Positions 1-9,344 are shown, counted from the first letter of the stretch. The stretch: 64,000 nt of DNA from Fulvimarina uroteuthidis (GCF_034321785.1 NZ_JAXLPB010000003.1:310001-374000), one strand, 5' to 3'. Made by a program: numbers and translations. The notes: generated from the letters alone by a model not told the origin.

Positions 1-127
1 CGATCGGCTGGGAGGTGATCTCCGTGGTCGGCATATGGATCGGACGGGCTTCGGCACGGTCCGCAACGCTCGTGAATGCGATGGCTGCAAGGACGATGGC
101 GGTCACGGTTTGGATGCGGTGGGGCAT
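1..127 (-). CDS. Secreted protein, N-terminal fragment (cut by window start)
   Basis: The minus-strand ATG at 127 opens a frame that reads to the window edge without a stop, giving 42 residues. They begin MPHRIQTVTAIVLAAIAF, a short basic start followed by a hydrophobic stretch and then an Ala-containing probable signal-peptidase site (VADRAEA). A GGGAGAG ribosome binding site lies about 7 bases upstream. This is a typical Sec signal peptide, so the product is probably periplasmic or secreted. Nothing of the mature domain is visible, so no function can be given. Confidence 0.6.
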   Translation of the reverse strand, partial: MPHRIQTVTAIVLAAIAFTSVADRAEARPIHMPTTEITSQPI

Positions 128-726
128 GGCGATCTCTCCCTGTGTTGGAGAGACTGTGCGCCTGTTGTTTTGCCTGAGACCGAAGAATTTCCGTCAAATT
201 GTAGGATATACTTTGGTAACGACCCTTTATGGGGGTTTATACGTGTAAAGAACGCTTTATTTGTCTTGCCAAAGCGTGACCCGGATGGGTGCAAACGCTC
301 GTGCGCGCGTAAGAATGCCCTAACCTAACGCCCGCCATCGACCGAGCCGAAGCGAAGGAAATCAATGAGAAGCCTTTTGACACAGGGCTTTGGGCGAGTG
401 GCGCCGGATCGGAAAGGGTAAACCGGAACAAAACGAGCGTTCAAGATAAAATCAATATAGATTTAGATTTACTTGTTCGAAACCCTGTCCGTTGCGGCGG
501 CGTTCACGCTGTCCGCTCCTGTCTCCCGCACGCGCCGGGCCGGTCTTGTCGCGCGCATGGTTTCCCGAACCTTGCCGTTTTCAGCCCGGCGAGACCCGCC
601 GCGAGCGCCGATGCCGGACCCGATGGCCAAACGGGCAGGGGTGCCACGACGGCGATCCACACGCCGGGCCTCGCGGCCGTTGCGACGATCGGTTCTTCCT
701 GTTCGTCGCCGCCTCTCGCGGCGCGA
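128..726. other. Gene-free stretch, AT-rich in its first half
   Basis: No convincing gene is seen in these 599 bases. Short frames exist on both strands, but they have no family resemblance and no good ribosome binding site. The part from about 185 to 480 is clearly AT-richer than the genes around it. It should hold the promoter of the minus-strand secreted protein. Confidence 0.5.
236..249. promoter_or_regulatory. Near-palindrome TTTATACGTGTAAA, possible operator
   Basis: This 14-base near-palindrome has one mismatched pair and lies about 110 bases upstream of the start of the truncated secreted protein, inside the AT-rich stretch. Its position and symmetry suggest a protein-binding site. 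No regulator is identified and chance is not excluded. Confidence 0.2.
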
Positions 727-1257
727 TCACGCCGGTCCGCCGGTGCGCGCGTCCGCATGCGGCGCGGTCTTCTTCTGCTCTCCGTCGATGACCGAGAACG
801 AACCGTCGGATTCCAAGATCACCGCGGCGATGTCTTCCAGCCCGCGCTGGCCTTCCGTGCGCACCACCGTGTCGAGCTCGGCCTTGGTCACGCGCGCCTT
901 GCGCATGGCCTCGTGCAGCGGCTTGCCGTCACGAAGCAGGAGCGAGGGCTCGGAGCGCACCACGCCTGCGAACCGTTCGGAGCGCACCGACAGGGCCGTC
1001 ACGGCGTACTGGAGAGCGATGAGGAGCGCGAGCGCGGTCACGCCTTCGGCAAGGGCGACGCTTTCGCTGAGCAGGATGGTCGCGAGCGTCGAACCGAGGG
1101 CAACGGTGACGATCAGATCGAACGCGTTGAGCTTGGCAAGGGTCCGCTTGCCGGAGACCCGCAACGAGACGACGAGGAAGATATAGGCGATCGTGCCGAC
1201 AATCAGCGTGCGGGCAATTCCGCTCCAGCTTTGAAAGAACATCTCGGACCAGTCCAT
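727..1257 (-). CDS. DUF421 (YetF-like) membrane protein
   Basis: A 176-residue protein starting MDWSEMFFQSW. It has about three hydrophobic helices in the first 90 residues (around 13-33, 42-62 and 68-88). A cytoplasmic DUF421-type domain follows, with the family pattern SVRSERFAGVVRSEPSLLL and then RKARVTKAELDTVVRTEG. DUF421/YetF proteins are inner-membrane proteins of unclear biochemical function that are linked to stress and spore physiology in Bacillus. The ATG at 1257 was chosen because the first helix begins right after it. The frame continues upstream to about 1899, but that part is low-complexity and overlaps the PilZ gene. It appears monocistronic. Confidence 0.8.
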   Translation of the reverse strand: MDWSEMFFQSWSGIARTLIVGTIAYIFLVVSLRVSGKRTLAKLNAFDLIVTVALGSTLATILLSESVALAEGVTALALLIALQYAVTALSVRSERFAGVVRSEPSLLLRDGKPLHEAMRKARVTKAELDTVVRTEGQRGLEDIAAVILESDGSFSVIDGEQKKTAPHADARTGGPA

Positions 1258-1651
1258 GCGGTATCTCCTTTGGTTTCGGCCAACGGTGCCGTTCGCCGTC
1301 TGCGCGCGCAAGGATGAAGCGGGACGGTTCGATCCGAACTCCGGTTGCCGGGCTCGGCCACGACGGGCCGGCCAGCCATATCGCTCGAGCCGGCTCCTGA
1401 CTGTCGCGGGACGGACCGTTTCTCGCTGCGGCGCTCGAGAGGAGACGTTCGACGGGCGGCGACGTTCCGGGGCAAGGACGCGAAGGCTTCGAACGTCCGG
1501 GCGGATCGGAGCACGCGCCGCGCGCCGGGACGCCGGCATTCTTGAAGGGACGCACGAAAAAGGCCGGCAGGAGCCGGCCCGTATTGGTCCCGTCATGCGA
1601 GCGGCGCGAGTTCGCGCCGGGAGCATCCCGCGCCTCCTTGCGGCGGATGCT
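1258..1651. other. Intergenic stretch between PilZ and DUF421 genes
   Basis: No gene is seen in these 394 bases. The right half contains the terminator of the PilZ gene. The left half must carry the promoter of the DUF421 gene. Frames crossing it on either strand are Arg/Pro-rich and look like shadows. Confidence 0.5.
1556..1581 (-). terminator. Rho-independent terminator of the PilZ gene
   Basis: Read on the minus strand, a GGGCCGGC/GCCGGCC stem with a TCCT loop is followed at once by TTTTT. It lies about 70 bases past the PilZ stop codon. Confidence 0.75.
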
Positions 1652-2239
1652 TCAGCGGAAGAGGCGCTGCAGCGAATCCTCGCCGAGGACGCTGGAGAAT
1701 TCGATGGCGAAGCCGTCTTCGAGATAGCGCACGATGCGCCCGGGCATCGCGCCGATGGTGACGGGTGTTCCCAGCACCGGGCGGACCTTCGCCTGGACGG
1801 CGGCACCCGAAAGCGACAGATCGATGATCTTGACCTGATAGCGTCGGCCGTCGTCCAGCACGATGTCGCGGAAGGGATTTTCGGGATGGACACGCGCATG
1901 CCGGCGATCTTCGGGTAGATTGAGGATCTGGCGGTTGGTGAGCCAGGTCAGCTTCGCGGCCAGTTTCTCGCGGCGCCGCTCGGATGCCTTGGTCTTGAGC
2001 ACGAAGCCGCCTTCGAACAGATCGATGACCTCGCCCTCGAGGCGTCCGACATGGTCGGCGTAGAGGATGATCGTTTCCTGGGGATCGGGCTGGACGGGCG
2101 CGAGCACCTGCGCCGAGCCCGGCGACATCTCGTCGATGCGGCAAGGGAATTCGCTCTGGTCGGAGCGCATGAAACGGCCGAGAATATCGACGGAGACGGC
2201 GTTGAAATCGCCGTCCGATGTGGAAATATCAAACGACAA
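1652..2239 (-). CDS. PilZ domain protein
   Basis: This 195-residue soluble protein has no signal peptide. The second half (about 100-190) matches PilZ: an Arg cluster (EDRRHARVHPENPF), then the strand motif IIDLSLSGAAV, then a barrel strand near YLEDGFAIEF. The first half (about 20-95) has a similar pattern, with RSDQSEFPCRI, a DEMSPGSAQV turn and VIDLFEGGFVLK. This suggests tandem PilZ folds. PilZ domains bind cyclic di-GMP and act in motility, exopolysaccharide and cell-cycle control. Whether this copy still binds the nucleotide is uncertain, because the RxxxR motif is followed by an unusual HPEN. It is a single gene with its own terminator. Confidence 0.75.
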   Translation of the reverse strand: MSFDISTSDGDFNAVSVDILGRFMRSDQSEFPCRIDEMSPGSAQVLAPVQPDPQETIILYADHVGRLEGEVIDLFEGGFVLKTKASERRREKLAAKLTWLTNRQILNLPEDRRHARVHPENPFRDIVLDDGRRYQVKIIDLSLSGAAVQAKVRPVLGTPVTIGAMPGRIVRYLEDGFAIEFSSVLGEDSLQRLFR

Positions 2240-2439
2240 CGCCGCAGCTCCCTGAACATTCGGTCCGGACGCGATCGCAGCGTCCCGTCCAAGCCAGCAA
2301 TGTGGACGGTCGTGGTTAACAAGTCGTGGCGTCGGCGGCGGCGAATGTGCGTTTGCACGCCTTTTTGACCGGCGAGCATGCGGGTACGGCGGGAAGGCCG
2401 CAGAGCACGGCCCGCGATGCGCCGGCCCGGGCGGCCCGA

Positions 2440-2763
2440 TCAGTTGTGGTTCGGCGATCGCAGCCTGTAGGCACCGTCGACCGGCCCGTCGAAGATCTCA
2501 GCGATCTGCGGATGGCGCACGGGCTGGCCGCTTTCGTCGGGAACGAGGTTCTGCTCGGAGCAATAGGCGACATATTCGGTCTCCGCGTTTTCCGCGAAGA
2601 GGTGATAGAAGGGCTGGTCCTTGCGCGGCCGGACCTCGGCCGGAATGGAATCGTACCATTCGTCCGTATTGTCGAACACCGGATCGACGTCGAAGATCAC
2701 GCCCCGAAACGGATAGACCCGGTGCCTGACGATCTGGCCTATGAAAAAACGTGCGGTTTGCAT
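2440..2763 (-). CDS. hspQ: Heat shock protein HspQ
   Basis: This 107-residue protein belongs to the HspQ/YccV family. It shows IGQIVRHRVYPFRGVIFDVDP and DQPFYHLFAENAETEYVAYCSEQNL, matching the compact barrel of E. coli HspQ. In E. coli HspQ helps degrade mutant DnaA and acts as a Lon specificity factor. The ATG at 2763 gives the usual family length of about 105 residues. A longer start at 2820 would add 19 residues with no family match. It is transcribed divergently from the AEC carrier gene. Confidence 0.85.
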   Translation of the reverse strand: MQTARFFIGQIVRHRVYPFRGVIFDVDPVFDNTDEWYDSIPAEVRPRKDQPFYHLFAENAETEYVAYCSEQNLVPDESGQPVRHPQIAEIFDGPVDGAYRLRSPNHN

Positions 2764-2882
2764 CGAGACGACAACTCCGTTACCTCGCCCGCAAATGCCA
2801 AGTTCTTCAAGGCAGCGCAAGGAGCGATCCGGTTTTCGCCCTGCGGCCGGCCCGTCTCACCGGAAGGATAGCGTACGCGGCC

Positions 2883-3845
2883 ATGCTGGAAATTTTCGGC
2901 CTCATCGCCCCTTTCTTCGGTCTCATCGCGCTCGGGTTTCTGACAGGCCGTCTCGTCAATCATCCGGTCTCGGGACTGGCCTGGCTGAACGTCTTCGTCG
3001 TCTACCTGGCATTGCCGGCCCTGTTCTTTCAGATCCTGTCGAAGACGCCGGTCGAGGAACTGACGCGGATCGGGTTCATCGCCGCGACGACGGCCGGAAC
3101 CTTCCTGGCGTTCGCGGGGACTGTCGCGCTCGGCCTCTGGCGCACGCGCGGCGATCTCGCCGCATCGACGATCCAGGGGTTCGCGGGTGCCTACGGCAAT
3201 ATCGGCTATATGGGCCCGGGTCTGGCGCTTGCGGCATTCGGTAGCGGCGCGGCCGTCCCGGTCGCCTTGATCTTCTGTTTCGACAACACGCTGCACTTCG
3301 TCATGGCGCCGCTTTTGATGGCACTGGCCGGCGGCAAGGGCGGATCCGTCCTCGCGATCGTGCGTGGCGCGCTCTGGCGCATTTTCTCGCACCCCTTCAT
3401 CGTCGCGACGATCTTCGGCGTCGCAGCCGCCATCGCCGGTTTCGAGCCGCCGGAGCCGGCGGAGCGGTTCCTCGTTCTCCTGTCGAACGCGGCCGCGCCA
3501 TGTGCCCTGTTCGCGATGGGGGTGACGCTCGCGCTGCGGCGGCTGAAGCGGGTTCCGCCTGAGCTCGCCTGGCTCGTGCCGATCAAGCTCGTCGTTCACC
3601 CGCTGCTCGTCTGGCTCCTGCTCGGCCTGGTGCCGGGCGTCGATCCGGTCTGGGTGCATACGGCAATGCTGCTGGCGTCGCTGCCAGCGGCCACTAACGT
3701 CTTCGTCATCGCCCAGCAATACGACGTCTGGGTCGAGCGCGCGTCCGCGGCGGTTCTGGTGTCCACGGCGATTTCGGTCTTCACCGTCGCCGGGCTGCTA
3801 TACCTCATCGCCCATGGCATGCTGCCTGTGAGCCCATTGTCTTAA
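2883..3845 (+). CDS. AEC-family (auxin efflux carrier type) transporter
   Basis: This 320-residue integral membrane protein has about ten helices in two halves, as in the AEC family. Those carriers export or import small organic anions in bacteria; the substrate here cannot be told. It starts MLEIFGLIAPFFGLIALGF at the first helix. GFAGAYGNIGYMGPGLAL in the fifth helix resembles the family's conserved Asn/Gly crossover region. The ATG at 2883 was chosen over an upstream frame that overlaps hspQ. The last 48 bases overlap the convergent UbiH-family gene. Confidence 0.82.
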   Translation: MLEIFGLIAPFFGLIALGFLTGRLVNHPVSGLAWLNVFVVYLALPALFFQILSKTPVEELTRIGFIAATTAGTFLAFAGTVALGLWRTRGDLAASTIQGFAGAYGNIGYMGPGLALAAFGSGAAVPVALIFCFDNTLHFVMAPLLMALAGGKGGSVLAIVRGALWRIFSHPFIVATIFGVAAAIAGFEPPEPAERFLVLLSNAAAPCALFAMGVTLALRRLKRVPPELAWLVPIKLVVHPLLVWLLLGLVPGVDPVWVHTAMLLASLPAATNVFVIAQQYDVWVERASAAVLVSTAISVFTVAGLLYLIAHGMLPVSPLS

Positions 3846-5021
3846 GGGCTTCGGCAAGCCGAAGACGCCGGCGCCCGGCGAGACCCCCTCGCGCATGGCG
3901 AAACGTCTGAGAACCGAAGACGAGGCCATCGCCGTCAGCCCCACCGACCGGCCGAACTGGACCGGCAGGAAGTCGGTCAGGAGCGAACGGTTCAGCGCGT
4001 CGACGCCGAGCGTCCGGCTGGTCACATCGGTCCGTCGCTTGGCCTCGAAGCGCCGAAGGGTCGCGCGGCGCCCGGGATCGTCCCGGCTTTCCTCGAGGCA
4101 ATCGAGGAGCACGGCACAGTCGCGAAGGCCCAGATTGAGCCCCTGGGCGCCGATCGGCGGGAAGACGTGAGCTGCTTCCCCGACCAGTGCGATCCTCTCG
4201 CCAATGAGCCGATCGACCGAGGCGCCCGAAAGCGGAAAGGCCTGGATCTCGGTTTCGAGCGAAACCTTGCCGAGGATCGAATGCATCTTGTCCTCGATGA
4301 TGCGTTCGAGCTTCTCCGTCTTCAGATCGACGTAGAGTTCGGCGCGCTCGGGCTTTTCCACCCAGACGATCGCCGAGTTCCGGCCCGGCATCGGCACCTG
4401 CGTAAACGGTCCCGTTCGGGTATGGAACTCGGTCGAGACCGAATGATGCGGCACGGCGTGCGAGATGTTCATCACCATCGCGGTCTGCGGATAGCGCCAC
4501 CCGCGCGTCGTGATGCCGGCCGCTTCGCGCATGGCGGATTTGCGCCCGTCCGCCGCCACCACGAGGCAGACGGAAAGGTGCGAGCCGTCCGCAAGGCTCA
4601 CCGTCGCGCGGTCCGCGTCCACGGTGAAATCGGTCGCGGCGCTCTCGATGCGCTCCAGATGCTTTTCGTTTCCCGCCGCCTTGTCGAGGACGTCCGCCAG
4701 ATCCGCGTTCAGCACATTGTAGCCGAAGGCCGGCAGATCGATCTCGGAGGCCTTGAACTCGACGGTCGGTGCGCGAAACAGGCGGTCCGTGTCATCGATC
4801 AGGCGCATGACGGCAAGTGGCTCGCTGACCGCGCGAACCGCATGTTCGAGGCCGATGCGCGAAAGAAACGTCATCGAGGAACCGATGAGCGCGGTCGTGC
4901 GCTTGTCGGGCGATCCGGGCGGTGCGACCAGCACCGTGTCGAAGCCTGCGCGCGCCAGGGCGATGGCGGTCGCGGTTCCCGCAAGGCCGCCGCCGATCAC
5001 TGCGATATCGCGTCTTTCCAT
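3798..5021 (-). CDS. UbiH/UbiF-family FAD-dependent hydroxylase
   Basis: This 407-residue protein is a class A flavoprotein monooxygenase. It has an FAD-binding GxGxxG near the start (VIGGGLAGTATAIALARAG, residues 8-26), a DG motif (VVAADGRKSAMREAAG) and the second FAD/ribityl motif GEAAHVFPPIGAQGLNLGLRD at about 285. This set is typical of UbiH/UbiF/COQ6 hydroxylases, which oxidise the ring of ubiquinone precursors. Which ring carbon this copy acts on cannot be read from the sequence. There is no operon partner. Its 3' end overlaps the convergent AEC gene by 48 bases. Confidence 0.85.
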   Translation of the reverse strand: MERRDIAVIGGGLAGTATAIALARAGFDTVLVAPPGSPDKRTTALIGSSMTFLSRIGLEHAVRAVSEPLAVMRLIDDTDRLFRAPTVEFKASEIDLPAFGYNVLNADLADVLDKAAGNEKHLERIESAATDFTVDADRATVSLADGSHLSVCLVVAADGRKSAMREAAGITTRGWRYPQTAMVMNISHAVPHHSVSTEFHTRTGPFTQVPMPGRNSAIVWVEKPERAELYVDLKTEKLERIIEDKMHSILGKVSLETEIQAFPLSGASVDRLIGERIALVGEAAHVFPPIGAQGLNLGLRDCAVLLDCLEESRDDPGRRATLRRFEAKRRTDVTSRTLGVDALNRSLLTDFLPVQFGRSVGLTAMASSSVLRRFAMREGVSPGAGVFGLPKPLRQWAHRQHAMGDEV

Positions 5022-5198
5022 GGAGCATTCCCGCTTGTTCGATTGGCATGTTCTTGAAGTGAAACGGACAAACCGGCATTCGTTCCGCGCACGATCGGGA
5101 ATTACGAGCCGAGGCCGCTATGTCCATATGGGCATGAACGCTTTATGCAGCGACAGATTGCAGCGATTGAACCGAAGACACGAGGCTTTTTCGAAGCT

Positions 5199-5960
5199 AT
5201 GGCCATGGATCTGAGCCGTTTTGCCCAGTGGCGCGCCTTTCTCGTCCACATTCTGACCGCGACAGGAGCGTTCTTCGCCTTCCTGTCGCTGATTGCCGCA
5301 GGCGAGGGGCGCTTCGTCGATTGCTTCCTCTGGCTCGGGGTCGGACTGTTCGTCGACGGGATCGACGGGCCGATCGCGCGCAAGTTCGAAATCAAGCGCC
5401 GTCTGCCGAACTGGTCGGGCGACATGCTGGATTCCGTCATCGACTATTCGACGTTCAGCCTGATTCCCGCCGTTGCCCTTTATCATTCCGGCATCATCGG
5501 CAGGCCGCTCTCCTTCGTGGCCGCGGCGCTGATCGTCATCACCAGCGCGATCTACTATGCCGACATGCGCATGAAGACGAAGGACAATTTCTTCCGCGGC
5601 TTCCCCGTCTGCTGGAACATGCTCGTCTTCACACTGTTCGCGATCCATCCCAACGAGCTGACCGCGTTCGCCTTCGTCGTCTTCTGCGCCGTCACGACGT
5701 TCGTGCCGATCAAGTTCCTGCATCCGGTGCGAGTCACACGCTGGCGCACGGTCAACCTCGCGGTCTTCGCGGTCTGGTCGGTGCTCGGCATCGTCGCGCT
5801 CTTCGAGGGGCTGGAGCCGTCGCTGTGGGTGAAGGTTGGACTGGTCCTGTCCGGACTCTACCTGTTTGCCATTGGCGGCCTTCTCCAGTTCTACGACTGG
5901 ATGAAGGGACGCCTCGACGACGATACCGACACCGACACGATGAGCGAGATGACATCATGA
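5199..5960 (+). CDS. pcs: Phosphatidylcholine synthase
   Basis: A 253-residue inner-membrane enzyme that condenses CDP-diacylglycerol with choline to give phosphatidylcholine in one step, a pathway typical of rhizobia and relatives. It carries the Pcs form of the CDP-alcohol phosphotransferase motif: DGPIAR, then 12 residues, then GDMLDSVIDY. About eight hydrophobic helices follow. AIYYADMRMKT and FPVCWNMLVF agree with rhizobial Pcs. The start is ambiguous. ATG at 5145 would add 18 unconserved residues; 5199 or 5205 agrees better with the ~240-residue family length. Its stop overlaps the next gene's ATG, so the two are co-translated. Confidence 0.88.
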   Translation: MAMDLSRFAQWRAFLVHILTATGAFFAFLSLIAAGEGRFVDCFLWLGVGLFVDGIDGPIARKFEIKRRLPNWSGDMLDSVIDYSTFSLIPAVALYHSGIIGRPLSFVAAALIVITSAIYYADMRMKTKDNFFRGFPVCWNMLVFTLFAIHPNELTAFAFVVFCAVTTFVPIKFLHPVRVTRWRTVNLAVFAVWSVLGIVALFEGLEPSLWVKVGLVLSGLYLFAIGGLLQFYDWMKGRLDDDTDTDTMSEMTS

Positions 5961-6934
5961 CCAAAGCCATGCGCATCCACGAGACCGGCGCGCCCGACGT
6001 GATGAAGTGGGAAGATGTCGAGCTTGCCGAACCCGGCCCAGGTGAGATTCGCGTTCGCCAGACCGCCGTCGGCGTCAATTTCATCGACGCCTATTTCCGC
6101 GACGGGACCTATCCGGCGCCGAGCCTGCCCTTCACGCCGGGCAAGGAAGGCGCGGGCATCGTCGAGACGGTCGGCGAGGGCGTCTCGGATGTCAGGCAGG
6201 GCGACCGGGTCGCCTACGCCTCGGCCGAAGGCTCCTATGCCGAGCACCTGATCATCGCGGCCGACAAGGTCGTCCCGATTCCCGACGGCATCGACGACAG
6301 GACAGCCGCGGCGATGATGCTGAAGGGCATGACCGCCGAATATCTCCTGAACCGCACGTACAAGGTCGGCAAGGACACGACGCTGCTGTTCCACGCCGCG
6401 GCCGGCGGCGTCGGGCTGATCGCCGGCCAGTGGGCGAGGCATCTCGGCGCGACGGTGATCGGCACCGCCGGCAGCGCGGAAAAGTGCGAGCTTGCGAGGG
6501 CGAACGGCTACGATCACGTGATCAACTACCGCGAGGAGAACTTCGTCGAGCGCGTCGCCGCGTTGACGGACGGCCGGAAATGCGACGTCGTCTACGATTC
6601 CGTCGGCAAGGACACGTTCGATGGCAGCCTGGATTGCGTGAAGCGCCTCGGCATGCTGGTCAGCTTCGGACAATCGTCCGGCAACGTGCCGCCCATGGCG
6701 CCTGCGATCCTCGGCAAGAAGGGCTCGATCTTCCTGACCCGCCCGAGCCTCTTCAACTATACGGCCACACGGGCCGAACTGCTCGACTGTGCCGACAATC
6801 TGTTCGCAGTCGTCAAGTCCGGCGCGGTGAAGATCGACATTGGCCAGACCTATCCCCTGTCGCAGGCCGTCCAGGCGCATCGCGACCTGCAGGACCGCAA
6901 GACCACGGGGCAGACGGTTCTGACGATCGACTGA
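5957..6934 (+). CDS. Quinone oxidoreductase (NADPH:quinone reductase, zeta-crystallin family)
   Basis: A 325-residue zinc-independent medium-chain dehydrogenase/reductase. An N-terminal GroES-like domain (VGVNFIDAYFRDGTYP, then PFTPGKEGAGIVE) is followed by an NADPH-binding Rossmann fold with AAAGGVGLIAGQWARHLGA at about 150. No catalytic-zinc cysteines are seen. This fits QorA-type enzymes that reduce quinones with NADPH. The ATG overlaps the stop of pcs (ATGA), so the two genes form an operon. The functional link to phosphatidylcholine synthesis is not obvious. Confidence 0.87.
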   Translation: MTKAMRIHETGAPDVMKWEDVELAEPGPGEIRVRQTAVGVNFIDAYFRDGTYPAPSLPFTPGKEGAGIVETVGEGVSDVRQGDRVAYASAEGSYAEHLIIAADKVVPIPDGIDDRTAAAMMLKGMTAEYLLNRTYKVGKDTTLLFHAAAGGVGLIAGQWARHLGATVIGTAGSAEKCELARANGYDHVINYREENFVERVAALTDGRKCDVVYDSVGKDTFDGSLDCVKRLGMLVSFGQSSGNVPPMAPAILGKKGSIFLTRPSLFNYTATRAELLDCADNLFAVVKSGAVKIDIGQTYPLSQAVQAHRDLQDRKTTGQTVLTID

Positions 6935-7085
6935 TCGCTCGTCCGAACGGCCGGCCGAACCGCGATCGAACGGCGATCCTCCACCCCGCCGTTCGATCGA
7001 GAATATTTCGCACTGCACAATGGAACGCGCGCTGCCGATGGCATGTTGTTAGCGTGACACCTTTCCTCCGTCTCGAGGCACGCGA

Positions 7086-9344
7086 TTGACCATTCACATC
7101 ACCCCCAACACCAAAGCCACTCACCAGCCGACCGCCGGCAAACGGGACTGGCGCGTTCGTGAGGGACGTCCCTATCCGCTGGGTGCGACCTGGGATGGCC
7201 TCGGCGTCAATTTCGCGATCTTTTCGGCGCACGCCACCAAGGTCGAGCTCTGCATCTTCTCGGCCGACGGCAAGTCGGAGATCGAGCGCATCGAGCTGCC
7301 CGAATATACCGACGAGATCTATCACGGCTATCTTCCGGAAGCCCGCCCGGGCCTGATCTACGGCTACCGCGTGCATGGACCCTACGAGCCGGATGCCGGC
7401 CATCGCTTCAATCCCAACAAGCTTCTGATCGACCCCTACGCCAAGCAGCTCAAGGGCGAGGTCGTCTGGGATCACGCGCTGTTCGGCTACACGATCGGCC
7501 ACGCCGACGAGGATCTGTCCTTCGACGAGCGGGACTCGGCCCCCTTCGTGCCGCGCTGCGTCGTCGTCGACCAGGCCTTCACCTGGGGCGACGAGCGCAA
7601 GCCCAACGTGCCGTGGGACCGGACGATCTTCTACGAGACCCATGTCAAGGGCTTCACCCAGCGCCATCCGGCCGTCACCGATCTGGACAGAGGCAAGTTC
7701 GCCGGGCTTATGAACCGCGAGGTCGTGAACTATATCCGCTCGCTGGGCGTGACCTCGGTCGAATTCCTGCCGATCCACGCCCTCGTCGACGACAGCTATC
7801 TGGTCGAACAGGGCATGCGCAATTACTGGGGTTACAACACGATCGGCTTCTTCGCGCCCGATCCGCGCTATCTCGCCTCGCCGGTGATCAACGAGTTCAA
7901 GGAACTCGTGGCGACCTTCCACAATGCCGGGCTCGAGGTCATTCTCGACGTCGTCTACAACCATACGGCCGAAGGCAACGAGAAGGGCCCGACGCTCTCC
8001 TTCAAGGGCATCGACAACGCCACCTATTACCGCCTGATGCCGGACGAGCCACGTTTCTATATCAACGACACCGGTACCGGAAACACCGTCAACACCTCCC
8101 ATCCGCGGGTGATGCAGCTGGTCACCGACTCCTTGCGCTACTGGGCGGGCGACATGCGCGTCGACGGGTTCCGTTTCGATCTGGCGACGATCCTCGCCCG
8201 CGAACCGTCGGGCTTTTCGGAGGAATCGAGCTTCCTTCACGCCTGCATGCAGGACCCGCTGCTCAGCCAGGTCAAACTGATCGCGGAGCCGTGGGACTGC
8301 GGTCCCGGCGGCTATCAGGTCGGCCGCTTCCCGCCGGGCTGGGCCGAATGGAACGATGGCTATCGCGATACGGTGCGGGGCTACTGGCGCGGCGACGAGG
8401 GCTTCATTCCGAAGCTCGCCGGCAAGCTGTCGGCCTCGGCCGACCTTTTCGACAAGCGCGGCCGCAAGCCGTGGGCGAGCGTCAACTTCATCACCGCCCA
8501 TGACGGCTTCACGCTCAACGATCTGGTTTCGTACAACGAAAAGCACAATGAGGCGAACGGCGAGGACAATCGGGACGGCCACGACCACAATATCTCGTAC
8601 AATTACGGGGAAGAGGGCCCGACCGAAAACGCGGAGATCAACGAAACGCGCTTCCGGCAGATGCGCAATTTCTTCGCCACGCTCCTGTTCTCTCGCGGAA
8701 CACCGATGATCCTCGCGGGCGACGAGTTCGCCCGCACGCAGGGCGGCAACAATAATGGCTATGCCCAGGACAATGAGATCGGCTGGGTCGACTGGAACGC
8801 GCCGGAGGAATCGCGCGGGCTCGCACGGTTCGTCCAGCGCCTGATCAAGCTGCGCCAGAGCCTGCCCATGCTGCGCCGCGGAACCTTCCTGCACGGGACC
8901 TTCGACGACGAACTCGGCGTCAAGGACGTCGCCTGGATCCAGCCGACGGGCGAGGAGTTCAGGGACGAACATTGGGCGGACGAGGGCGCCAAGTGCTTCG
9001 GCGTGCTGCTCGACGGGCGCGCCCAGTCGACCGGCATTCGCCGTCCCGGCAACGACGCGACCATGCTGCTCGTCATGAACTCCCATGACGACGTCGTGAA
9101 CTTCAAGCTGCCGGAAGCACCGGGCGGTCTTCGCTGGCAGCGCGTGTTCGACACCAACATGCCGGAGGAGTTCGAGTTCGAGCCGTTCGACATCGGCCAC
9201 GACTACATGACGACGGCGCGGTCGTTCCTGATGTTCCTGCTGCAGCCCGACAAGAACGAGGACGGGCAGGAGGAGGCGATCAAATCCTTCGCCTATATCC
9301 GCGAGGCCCTCGCAAAGGCTGCGGGCGACCCGCTTCCGCTGTAA
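7086..9344 (+). CDS. glgX: Glycogen debranching enzyme GlgX
   Basis: A 752-residue cytosolic GH13 enzyme that cleaves alpha-1,6 branches of glycogen or limit dextrins. An N-terminal CBM48-like domain (about 20-130, PYPLGATWDGLGVNFAIFSA) precedes the barrel. The catalytic Asp lies in DMRVDGFRFDLATILAR, the acid Glu in LIAEPWDCGPGGYQVG, and the transition-state Asp in NFITAHDGFTLNDLVSY. The start is TTG at 7086, with GAGG about 10 bases upstream; the next ATG would remove conserved sequence. It stands alone, with no glgA, glgB, glgC or glgP nearby. A terminator follows. Confidence 0.92.
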   Translation: MTIHITPNTKATHQPTAGKRDWRVREGRPYPLGATWDGLGVNFAIFSAHATKVELCIFSADGKSEIERIELPEYTDEIYHGYLPEARPGLIYGYRVHGPYEPDAGHRFNPNKLLIDPYAKQLKGEVVWDHALFGYTIGHADEDLSFDERDSAPFVPRCVVVDQAFTWGDERKPNVPWDRTIFYETHVKGFTQRHPAVTDLDRGKFAGLMNREVVNYIRSLGVTSVEFLPIHALVDDSYLVEQGMRNYWGYNTIGFFAPDPRYLASPVINEFKELVATFHNAGLEVILDVVYNHTAEGNEKGPTLSFKGIDNATYYRLMPDEPRFYINDTGTGNTVNTSHPRVMQLVTDSLRYWAGDMRVDGFRFDLATILAREPSGFSEESSFLHACMQDPLLSQVKLIAEPWDCGPGGYQVGRFPPGWAEWNDGYRDTVRGYWRGDEGFIPKLAGKLSASADLFDKRGRKPWASVNFITAHDGFTLNDLVSYNEKHNEANGEDNRDGHDHNISYNYGEEGPTENAEINETRFRQMRNFFATLLFSRGTPMILAGDEFARTQGGNNNGYAQDNEIGWVDWNAPEESRGLARFVQRLIKLRQSLPMLRRGTFLHGTFDDELGVKDVAWIQPTGEEFRDEHWADEGAKCFGVLLDGRAQSTGIRRPGNDATMLLVMNSHDDVVNFKLPEAPGGLRWQRVFDTNMPEEFEFEPFDIGHDYMTTARSFLMFLLQPDKNEDGQEEAIKSFAYIREALAKAAGDPLPL

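Noticed and set aside
377..382. TTGACA as a -35 promoter element
   Set aside because: No plausible -10 follows at 16-18 bases and no plus-strand gene lies downstream.
473..1186. 237-residue open frame on the plus strand
   Set aside because: It covers the DUF421 gene in reverse, is Arg/Ser-rich and has no ribosome binding site.
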